Shown piece after piece: positions 14,820-21,611 of a stretch of 22,251 nt of DNA; the stretch's first letter is position 1, and the number at the start of each line of letters is the position of its first letter. Both the position numbers and the translations under genes were made by a program. Under the pieces are notes generated by a model. The model had not been told where the DNA came from and made no database searches. It saw nothing but the letters and a program-made list of their open reading frames with translations. This DNA is from a virus: the IMG/VR virus record IMGVR_UViG_3300037185_000006, positions 1 through 22,251 of that record, one strand, 5' to 3'.

Positions 14820-17393
14820 ATGGCAACGATAAATACAACAGTGGTAAAGCTTTCGGAGTTTCCTCCAACTCTACCTAATATCCCGGCCAATTATCCATCA
14901 ACTCCGGTGCCGGGTAAAATACAGCTATTGTTCGATGCCAATGCGGAGTATCTTTATAGTAAGTTTAGTCCTTATACAAATTATCAAGCTAGTAACGTGT
15001 TTGGTGGCGTTCTATCCGACAAACAACCATTCATTTATACACAAATTGAAACTGGTCAAAACAACGTCAGGGGGTTCAATAGTTTGGCTGGGCAAATTCT
15101 TGATATTGCGAATATCAACACAGATACGGTTGATGATGCTGCCAGAATATCAAAGTTTTTGATTTCATCTTGGGGTGTAAGTTTTTTGGCGGCACAGTTA
15201 GCTATTCAAAGAACCGCTCCGTTTGACGAAACCAGAATTTACAATCCGTTATCGCCTTTATTGGCTACTGTTCAACCACTAACTCTTGGAATTGGAGAGG
15301 CTCCAACAAGACACATCGAACCTATTGGAAGTGGACTATTAGGCACTGCCCTTGGTGCGTTAAACTCACTTACATCAACCATTGGTATCAATTTACAAAA
15401 CGGATACTCAAAACCATCTAGCACGGCTGGCGATGAAACAGCATTACCTTCGACACAGACGGGTATTGCAGGAAGCCAAGGAAAAGGCATGATACGTGGT
15501 AGTGATGCACAGAAAGCTGCAACGTCATTACAATCGAAGTGGATTACATCAACCAATCAAGGTGGCCTTGGACTTGGTTCTTTGTTGAGTTCTGCCGTAA
15601 ACAATTTCGCAAGTTCTATAGCCGGTTCATTTCTATCATTCTTTGGTGGTGCTCCTAAAGCTAAAGGTATTTTTAGAACAGATGAAGGAACATACGTTCT
15701 GATGGCCGATTATTTTGGTAAACAAGGAATTACGGGCGTATCTGGTGTTACTGGTGGGGCAAAATCAAGTATAATCCAACCTTGGTATGCCTCACCTACA
15801 ACATATCCACAATCTCTTGATGCTTTTGGTATTCCATTACTTCGAAAAAACAAGTCAACTTTCGGTATTGTAGTTTCGACGGTCCCAGCACAATCTGATT
15901 TTTTCAAGAGTAAACTTCTTTCCACGCCAGATGGGTGGGAGGCCGTTGATACAAGTAATGGTCTATTAGGTTATTATGTTAGTAATAAGCCTACGGGAGT
16001 TCCAGTAGGAGACAATTACGGTGATGTTGTAGGTAGAGTCAACGGTGACGACCTTACCAATTCTGAAATGTTGGTTCAATACAGTCGTTATGTTCAGATA
16101 GACAACAATTACGCAACAAAGATAGTTGGTCCAAGTTCAGATACAGTCAAAGCAATACAGGCTGGTTTGGAAGCAGTAGTTGCTAATATAGGTAAAAGCG
16201 GTGTATATAATGCTACAGGTCAACTACAATCTTATCTGTTGTCAGACGGCGACCCGTCAGCGATTGGTTATGATAACCTTTACAATACAACTCCTACTTC
16301 AAGAACTGACCCAAAAACCAGCTACGGTGTAATAAAGGAATATCGTGATGGAGATTCAGAAGTTCCAAGTATTGATGCTGGTGTAAAAAGTGGTCAGGTT
16401 GGAAGTAATCTTAGAATGGCTACTACTTTTTATTCTGATGGTATTAATAGATTAGATGTATTAGGTAAAGATAAAAGTACACCTGATAATGTTTCATTTA
16501 ATTCTTCTTATCCTGATTGGATACAATGGGACCCATATAAAGACGATTTGATTGCTTTCTTCTTCTATGATGTTGTAAATGACACGTATATTCCATTTAG
16601 AGCTACGGTAAAAGCTATTTCGGAAGGTGCTACAGCGTTTTGGGATGAACTTCGTTTCATTGGTCGTGCTGACCAGCTTTATTCATACAACGGATTTAGT
16701 AGAACACTTACGTTCTCATTCAACATTGTAATTGGCTCTGTAATGGAATTGCTTCCAACTTGGAAGAAGATTAATTACATGGCTAGTTCTGTAAAACCAT
16801 CCAGTTATACAACTGGTCAAGGTATCAATCAGAAATTCAACCGATTTATAATTCCACCTATGTTTATGGTGACGATTGGTGATTTATACAAGTTTCAACC
16901 AATAGTCATAACATCTATCAACATTAACATTCCTGATGATGCTGCTTGGGAAACACTAAATGAAGATAATTCAAAATTAGGATGGAGTTATCTAAACGGT
17001 TTGATTACTTCTCCAAGTGTTGGTAAGAATTACGGACAACTTCCAAGAGAAGTTGAAATAGCTGTAGTTTGTAATTTACTTGAAAAAGAACGTGCTATTG
17101 TTGGTGGTTCTAACTTTGGCCACGAACCAAGGGTTGATGATTGGGAGAGTAAGTCTGGTGATGATAGGTTCCTATCCAATGGTGATGTTTCGTTCTTGCC
17201 ACAACCCACTACATTACACAAAGGAATGACACAGTTTAACGCTCCCGGTCAGTCAATAGCTCCACAACCAGTTTCAGCACCATCTGCACCTGCTACAGTT
17301 ACTACACCACCAGCAGTAGCTACACCTGCCATTTCAAATCCAAGGATAAACCGTGGTGGTCAAACATTTAACGGTACTCCGGGAGTAGGATAA
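14820..17393 (+). CDS. Large baseplate protein, probable tail-tube cap/initiator (gp48/gp54-like)
   Basis: An 857-aa protein. The N-terminal half (about 1-470) is Gly/Ser/Thr-rich with hydrophobic stretches (SLLSSAVNNFASSIAGSFLS) and no known motif. The C-terminal part carries the informative block: PFRATVKAISEGATAFWDEL (from about 591), FIGRADQLYSYNGFSRTLTF (to about 633), ELLPTWKKINYMASSVKP (643-660), then a FIIPPMFMVTIGDLYKFQP region (about 678-696). That pattern recalls the tube-like domain of T4-type baseplate cap proteins, and the place after the tape measure agrees with the T4 order 29-48-54. The last 60 residues are Pro/Ala/Thr-rich and probably flexible. No ribosome site precedes the ATG, which follows nine bases after the tape measure stop. 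The exact T4 counterpart is uncertain. Confidence 0.6.
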   Translation: MATINTTVVKLSEFPPTLPNIPANYPSTPVPGKIQLLFDANAEYLYSKFSPYTNYQASNVFGGVLSDKQPFIYTQIETGQNNVRGFNSLAGQILDIANINTDTVDDAARISKFLISSWGVSFLAAQLAIQRTAPFDETRIYNPLSPLLATVQPLTLGIGEAPTRHIEPIGSGLLGTALGALNSLTSTIGINLQNGYSKPSSTAGDETALPSTQTGIAGSQGKGMIRGSDAQKAATSLQSKWITSTNQGGLGLGSLLSSAVNNFASSIAGSFLSFFGGAPKAKGIFRTDEGTYVLMADYFGKQGITGVSGVTGGAKSSIIQPWYASPTTYPQSLDAFGIPLLRKNKSTFGIVVSTVPAQSDFFKSKLLSTPDGWEAVDTSNGLLGYYVSNKPTGVPVGDNYGDVVGRVNGDDLTNSEMLVQYSRYVQIDNNYATKIVGPSSDTVKAIQAGLEAVVANIGKSGVYNATGQLQSYLLSDGDPSAIGYDNLYNTTPTSRTDPKTSYGVIKEYRDGDSEVPSIDAGVKSGQVGSNLRMATTFYSDGINRLDVLGKDKSTPDNVSFNSSYPDWIQWDPYKDDLIAFFFYDVVNDTYIPFRATVKAISEGATAFWDELRFIGRADQLYSYNGFSRTLTFSFNIVIGSVMELLPTWKKINYMASSVKPSSYTTGQGINQKFNRFIIPPMFMVTIGDLYKFQPIVITSININIPDDAAWETLNEDNSKLGWSYLNGLITSPSVGKNYGQLPREVEIAVVCNLLEKERAIVGGSNFGHEPRVDDWESKSGDDRFLSNGDVSFLPQPTTLHKGMTQFNAPGQSIAPQPVSAPSAPATVTTPPAVATPAISNPRINRGGQTFNGTPGVG

Positions 17394-17403
17394 ATGTCAA
17401 CTA

Positions 17404-17426
17404 CATCTACCCTAAAGGGATAGATG
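17404..17426. repeat. Left subterminal imperfect hairpin of the IS605-like element
   Basis: CATCTA (17404-17409) and CCC (17410-17412) pair with GGG (17417-17419) and TAGATG (17421-17426), with loop TAAA and one unpaired A at 17420. The geometry equals that of the hairpin at 17747-17769, while the stem sequence differs. Confidence 0.65.
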
Positions 17427-17546
17427 CTTGCCCGGCTCTAATGCTTATGCTTAACACAACTCAAAAAAGACTTATAGACAATTGGCTCATTGACCGGAGC
17501 CTGCCTTCCAGCTTATCTTTAACAGATAACGAGGAGGATGTTGATT

Positions 17547-17792
17547 GTGAGTCAAAGCCACATAACTGTTGCTCCAATGTATGGAGTGCCTTCTTGGCTA
17601 TCACAAAACGATGCTTTCTGGGTTTTACTGGGTGGAAGCAAATTATTTTGTCCATCCAAACCATATACCAAAGAACTATACCAAATATATACTATGTTAA
17701 CAAACAAATCAACTTATTATATTAGAAAGAAATGGTCGGAATTCCTCCACGAGGCTAAAGCCGTCGTGGTTTCCTTCCTCCAAAATATATGA
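17547..17792 (+). CDS. Possible small protein with strong ribosome site, overlapping the right-end hairpin
   Basis: An 81-residue frame from GTG 17547 has the best Shine-Dalgarno of the window, GAGGAGG at 17531-17537, nine bases ahead, and ends in an ATGA overlap with the next gene, like other genes here. An ATG at 17538 is too close to the Shine-Dalgarno. The product includes GVPSWLSQNDAFWVLLGGSK and a C-terminal helix RKKWSEFLHEAKAVVVSFL; I recognise no family. Against it: its last third coincides with the IS605-like hairpin, and overlapping frames are also open. It could be a real phage gene, a cargo gene of the element, or chance. Confidence 0.35.
   Translation: MSQSHITVAPMYGVPSWLSQNDAFWVLLGGSKLFCPSKPYTKELYQIYTMLTNKSTYYIRKKWSEFLHEAKAVVVSFLQNI
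17747..17769 (+). repeat. Right subterminal imperfect hairpin, omega-RNA-like 3' end
   Basis: CCACGA (17747-17752) and GGC (17753-17755) pair with GCC (17760-17762) and TCGTGG (17764-17769), loop TAAA, one unpaired G at 17763. It is preceded by GGAATTCCT and followed by TTTCCTTCC. In TnpB systems the guide begins shortly after such a hairpin, which here would read into the start of the 17789 gene. Confidence 0.6.
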
Positions 17793-18088
17793 AAAGATAT
17801 AATACAACACAGATTACTCCAAGATGGGATGGTAAGAAGGTTTATAGAACTACTTTATATCCTATCATAGAACCACAAAATGGCGATGCTATTGTTATAT
17901 CCAGTGATGCTGACTATTTGGATAGTTTGGCTTATAAGTATTACAACGACCCTACCTTGTGGTGGGTTATAGCATTGGCTAATAATCTTGGTAAAGGAAG
18001 AATGAGTGTCCCTCCCGGCCTTCAACTAAGAATACCAGCAAATATCAATGCAATTTTGGTTCAATTTAATAATCTGAATTTACAATAA
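17789..18088 (+). CDS. 53: LysM-like baseplate wedge protein (gp53 type)
   Basis: A 99-aa protein with a LysM-type fold signature: DYLDSLAYKYYNDPTLWWVI at about 42-61, then ALANNLGKGRMSVPPGLQLRIP (62-83 in outline). This pattern, with WWVIALAN and a Pro-rich turn before the last strand, matches the LysM-like domain of gp53-type baseplate wedge proteins, which help join wedges into the hexagonal baseplate. It is shorter than T4 gp53 (196 aa), so it may consist mainly of that domain. No ribosome site is seen in front of ATG 17789; translation may be coupled to the small frame upstream through the ATGA overlap. Confidence 0.7.
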   Translation: MKRYNTTQITPRWDGKKVYRTTLYPIIEPQNGDAIVISSDADYLDSLAYKYYNDPTLWWVIALANNLGKGRMSVPPGLQLRIPANINAILVQFNNLNLQ

Positions 18089-18105
18089 AAATAATTTGCT
18101 CTATT

Positions 18106-18855
18106 ATGCCTATAATGTACCATAATGATATAAATATTTGGAAAAAGAATTGTCCCAAGTGCGGGGGAGAGCAGACGTATTGTTGTAAGAGTATTTATAT
18201 TAAATCGTTGAAGAAAAATAGTGTATGTATTAAATGTACTCAAAAGTTGCAAAGAACACATAATACTGATGTTTTGGAGAAAATTTGTAGATGTGGTGAA
18301 AAACAAATATACACAGATAGAAAAGTATTTAATAGATCAGTTAAAGGAAATTGGTTATGCAAAAAATGTGCTACTAAGATTAGTGCAAAAATTATAGATA
18401 GGTCTTTTCAAAGAACAGACAAGTATATTAAAAAAATGAGTTCAAAACTTAAAAATGCTTGGAAAAGATCTAAAAATTATGGGTCAGAATTACATAGAGA
18501 AAGATTGAGGGAAGCAAAATTAAATCAAATAAAAAAATTGGGAACTATAAATAATTACAATCTATCTGCTTGTAAATTTATAGATGATTTAAATAAAAAG
18601 TTTGGTTGGAGTTTACAACATGCGTTAAATGGTGGGGAGGTTGTAGTAACAGGATATTGTTTAGATGGTTATGATAGAGAAAAAAATATTGTATTTGAGT
18701 ATGATGAATCCAGACATAATGCTCCAAGTAAAAAATCTTTTGATTTAAAGAGGCAAAATAGGATAATAGATAAAATACATCCTACAATGTTTATTAGATA
18801 TAATGAACGTTTCAATACACTTAAAGATGTAATTAGCAACAAGGAGATTTTATAA
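18106..18855 (+). CDS. Putative homing endonuclease, Vsr/EDxHD-like, with two zinc clusters
   Basis: A 249-aa protein. Two four-Cys clusters at the N-terminus, CPKC (16-19) with CIKC (41-44), and CRC (61-63) with CKKC (85-88), look like paired zinc ribbons for DNA binding. A Lys/Arg-rich helical linker (about 90-150) follows. The C-terminal domain holds GYCLDGYDREKNIVFEYDES (183-202), then H204 and FDLKRQNRIIDKI (212-224), ending FIRYNE. The spacing of D, E198, D200, H204 and D213 is like the EDxHD homing nucleases related to Vsr, as far as I can judge by eye. The gene is very AT-rich, and stands free between two baseplate genes. Its last bases contain the AAGGAG ribosome site of the next gene, so it is neatly inserted. 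Confidence 0.65.
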   Translation: MPIMYHNDINIWKKNCPKCGGEQTYCCKSIYIKSLKKNSVCIKCTQKLQRTHNTDVLEKICRCGEKQIYTDRKVFNRSVKGNWLCKKCATKISAKIIDRSFQRTDKYIKKMSSKLKNAWKRSKNYGSELHRERLREAKLNQIKKLGTINNYNLSACKFIDDLNKKFGWSLQHALNGGEVVVTGYCLDGYDREKNIVFEYDESRHNAPSKKSFDLKRQNRIIDKIHPTMFIRYNERFNTLKDVISNKEIL

Positions 18856-18856
18856 A

Positions 18857-21571
18857 ATGCCGGCACCAATTATACCGTGGCAGAGCAGCAACATACCCGG
18901 AGAGATCCAAGCCGAATTAAACAGAAGGAAAATCAACAGGGGAATGAATTTCGTTAACAACCAGCAAGCAAACTGGAGTTCTAACGATGGCGATTGGAAC
19001 AAATATAGAGGACCGATGGTATCTTGGATTAGAGTATGCTCAAATAGTGCCGGTCATCCTGACGCAGATAACGTAACATTCAGCAGACAAAGGTTTGTGT
19101 TACACAGTGGTAAAGGATTCTACCAATCTTACGGGTTTCAACCATCTGTATCAACGCCGGGGTCAAGTTATCAAGTCATAGGATATACACCGGGTGATAG
19201 AGATGGTAAAGCTATTCAACGACATATTATACAGAACTCTCTTATTCAGCCTTCTGATGAACCCGTAAATTATCCAATTCACGTCCCGCCTCCAGAAATT
19301 TCCAGAATGGAAGTAACAGTTCAAAAGGAATTGTTTAGACGTGCTCAGTTTGAATGGGTCTGTTTTTCTTGGAAACAATTGGTTTATATGACTCCATATT
19401 TTCTTGTGCCCGGCATAACGTGTATGATTGAATGGGGATGGAATCATTTCAATCTTGAATCATTGGTAAACATAGGTGACACTACCGAAATGCGTTCTCT
19501 ATGGGATAATGCGTATCCTCTTTATACAAACAACATCATAAAATCTAAAGGTAATTACGATGTTGTTTACGGTATCATCACAAATTTCAATTGGGAAATC
19601 CAAGGTAGTAGAATTATTTGTTCAACAGAAATAACATCTAAAGACCGTCTATATTCTGGTATAGCTAAAGATTATGGTTTGTCGGTTATTAATAGAAAAA
19701 AAGTGCGAGATTCTGATGGAAATGTAACAGAAGTAGATGATGAAACAAGATCTGGTATATTTAAATCCATAAGAGATTTCTTAAAGAACGATAAAACTAT
19801 TAATAATTTAAGGTCATTGGTAACTAATCCAAATGTAAAAGATGAAGTTGTATCATTGATAAGAAATTATGTAGAGCCTCAAAACGCAATATGGTATGAT
19901 ATTCTAAATCCACTTCTAACAGAAGGAACACCTGAACAAATTGGTATGAGACAACCTTGGGTCTTTGGTTTCTTTTCAGGAAGACCACGTGACGCTTATA
20001 CAGCAAAAGAAAATTTTGGAACACCAAACGAGAATGATTTTGACAAAAACACTAATAATACAGACCCCAGTAAAAATGTATATATTAATATGGGAATGGT
20101 TGTGGAAATATTAAACTATTTTTCAAAACTGGATAGTGGCGCTAAAGGTGGTAAAAGTATGTTTTATGTTGATATTCAGAACTCTCTAATAAGTGGCCAT
20201 TCAAATTTAATTTCTTGTGACCCAAGGGTTTTGATACCAAATTATCAGGCACCTAAATTTTGTTATGGTCAAATAGGTTTAGATGATAATACCTCCGCCA
20301 TTGCTGGTATAGGCGTTTTAAATTTAGCTGGTAGAACGGCTTTATTAGAAAAAAATCCTTATTTAAATCAAGTACATAAAGTAATACCTATTGGAAATTC
20401 AATACAGAATAAAAAGTTACAGCAAACTTTTTTACAACCGGGAGGATGTTATCGTAATGATTTAGATGAAATAATAAATTATAACAGATATAGGTTTACA
20501 ACGGTTGGTACAGGTGGATTATTCTCTTATAGTTTTCCTGCACAATTTGATTCTAATGTGTTACCTAAAAGTATTAGAGGGTTGCCGGGCAATCAGGTAG
20601 AGAAGGATGTTTCTGGTTTTTTGTCAAATGTTTACATTTCATATAGTCTTTTGAAAGATGCTGTAGATAACGAAGCAAATGCTTCTTATCCAGACATTTA
20701 TAGATATATTTTAAATGTTCTTATGAGTGCATCTGATTATTTTTGGGATTTAATATTAGTAGAAGTTGATGGAACATTAACTATAGCTGATAAAAAGTTT
20801 ATAGGAAAATATGGTCTAAAAAATACTGTGGATGGACAAGGTATAACCCAAGGACCTGAAATTGTATATTCTTTTGATTATTATGATGCTGACAGTATTA
20901 TTAAAGCATTGAAATTTAGGCCACAATTATCAGATGCTCAGGCTACAAGAACTATTTACGGTGAAGTAAACAATAAAGACTCTAAATTCAAATACATGGA
21001 TAAAAACGATGTATTGGACTACAAGTTTAGGGATGCTGTAATAGGAACTCCAGAAGATAAATCAAAAGGCGACCCACAAGGAGCTCTTAACAAAAGTAAA
21101 ACTGCAAATGAACAACTTAAAGATTTGATAAGAATTGTTCAAAATATTAATTCTCCTAGTGATGATAATACATTGAAAATGTCTATAGGCCCTGACGGTG
21201 GAACTAAAGAAATAATAAAACTTGTAATGCCAGTTCCACAACTTTTAAGGTTATTATTAAATGACGACGATGAACTTAACAATGCAAGATATTGTGCAGT
21301 TCAGCCGGGTATTGTTCTTGAACTTACACTGCAAGGAATTGGCGGCCTGAGAACATTTCAATATTTCACTATTAAGAATTTTCCAGAACCATACAGTGAT
21401 AGGAATATCATTTTCCGTATTACAGACGTTCACCAAACACTTGAAACAGGCAACTGGGAGACTGTTATACGTGCTCAGCCAATGCCTCTTCGAGCTTATA
21501 TTAAGACTAGGTTAACGGGTCCACTTGGATTCAACGCTCCAAACAACGGCTGGCCACCCGATCCAAAATAG
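18857..21571 (+). CDS. Very large baseplate/tail structural protein, possibly hub-like
   Basis: A 904-aa protein started at ATG 18857 with AAGGAG ten bases ahead. The N-terminal part includes HVPPPEISRMEVTVQKELFR (about 143-162), a QLVYMTPYFLVPGITCMIEWGWN region (about 174-196) and a tract of beta-rich sequence (IVYGIITNFNWEIQGSRIICSTEIT in outline). The C-terminal part (about 790-904) has QPGIVLELTLQGIGGLRTFQ and ends FRITDVHQTLETGNWETVIR then a Pro/Gly-rich tail. The ending, a statement of result strands after a GIGGL turn, resembles hub or wedge proteins of contractile tails. I cannot assign a precise T4 counterpart. Position as the last gene of the structural run supports a baseplate role. 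Confidence 0.6.
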   Translation: MPAPIIPWQSSNIPGEIQAELNRRKINRGMNFVNNQQANWSSNDGDWNKYRGPMVSWIRVCSNSAGHPDADNVTFSRQRFVLHSGKGFYQSYGFQPSVSTPGSSYQVIGYTPGDRDGKAIQRHIIQNSLIQPSDEPVNYPIHVPPPEISRMEVTVQKELFRRAQFEWVCFSWKQLVYMTPYFLVPGITCMIEWGWNHFNLESLVNIGDTTEMRSLWDNAYPLYTNNIIKSKGNYDVVYGIITNFNWEIQGSRIICSTEITSKDRLYSGIAKDYGLSVINRKKVRDSDGNVTEVDDETRSGIFKSIRDFLKNDKTINNLRSLVTNPNVKDEVVSLIRNYVEPQNAIWYDILNPLLTEGTPEQIGMRQPWVFGFFSGRPRDAYTAKENFGTPNENDFDKNTNNTDPSKNVYINMGMVVEILNYFSKLDSGAKGGKSMFYVDIQNSLISGHSNLISCDPRVLIPNYQAPKFCYGQIGLDDNTSAIAGIGVLNLAGRTALLEKNPYLNQVHKVIPIGNSIQNKKLQQTFLQPGGCYRNDLDEIINYNRYRFTTVGTGGLFSYSFPAQFDSNVLPKSIRGLPGNQVEKDVSGFLSNVYISYSLLKDAVDNEANASYPDIYRYILNVLMSASDYFWDLILVEVDGTLTIADKKFIGKYGLKNTVDGQGITQGPEIVYSFDYYDADSIIKALKFRPQLSDAQATRTIYGEVNNKDSKFKYMDKNDVLDYKFRDAVIGTPEDKSKGDPQGALNKSKTANEQLKDLIRIVQNINSPSDDNTLKMSIGPDGGTKEIIKLVMPVPQLLRLLLNDDDELNNARYCAVQPGIVLELTLQGIGGLRTFQYFTIKNFPEPYSDRNIIFRITDVHQTLETGNWETVIRAQPMPLRAYIKTRLTGPLGFNAPNNGWPPDPK

Positions 21572-21575
21572 TAAA

Positions 21576-21604
21576 TTGACTTTTTGACATTGGACACGTA
21601 TATT
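21576..21604 (+). promoter_or_regulatory. Sigma70-like promoter for the terminal gene
   Basis: TTGACT at 21576-21581, a spacer of exactly 17 bp, and TATATT at 21599-21604 make a near-consensus housekeeping promoter. The expected start, about seven bases on, falls at 21611-21612, on the ATG itself, so the transcript would be leaderless or nearly so. It differs from the TATTTATA elements before structural genes, consistent with an early or middle class gene read by host polymerase. Confidence 0.6.
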
Positions 21605-21609
21605 GTCCA
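21591..21609. promoter_or_regulatory. Operator-like inverted repeat over the -10 region
   Basis: TGGACA (21591-21596) and TGTCCA (21604-21609) are perfect inverted arms around seven bases that include most of the -10 hexamer. A dimeric repressor bound here would block the promoter, which would allow shut-off late in infection. No regulator gene is visible in the window. Confidence 0.45.
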
Positions 21610-21611
21610 TC

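Larger units (their letters stand above)
17394..17780. mobile_element. IS200/IS605-like non-autonomous element or remnant (ends approximate)
   Basis: This stretch separates two baseplate genes that would otherwise nearly touch. It is bounded by two 23-nt hairpins of the same design, at 17404-17426 and 17747-17769. The right hairpin lies in GGAATTCCTC ... TTTCCTTCC, wording typical of the right end of IS200/IS605 and IS1341-type elements and of the 3' end of TnpB omega RNA. No TnpA (HUH/Tyr) or TnpB gene can be read in any frame between them, so it would be a non-autonomous form that needs transposase or TnpB from elsewhere. The exact ends and target tetranucleotide cannot be fixed from this sequence alone. 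Confidence 0.5.

Noticed and set aside
17393-17424. Short frame MSTTSTLKG starting right at the end of the 14820 gene.
   Set aside because: Only nine codons, stops inside the left hairpin; it could be the leftover start of an interrupted gene but cannot be supported.
17461-17664. Minus-strand 67-codon frame and the + strand 94-codon frame at 17441 as transposase remnants.
   Set aside because: Neither contains HUH, catalytic Tyr, DED or zinc motifs of TnpA or TnpB, so no remnant could be shown.
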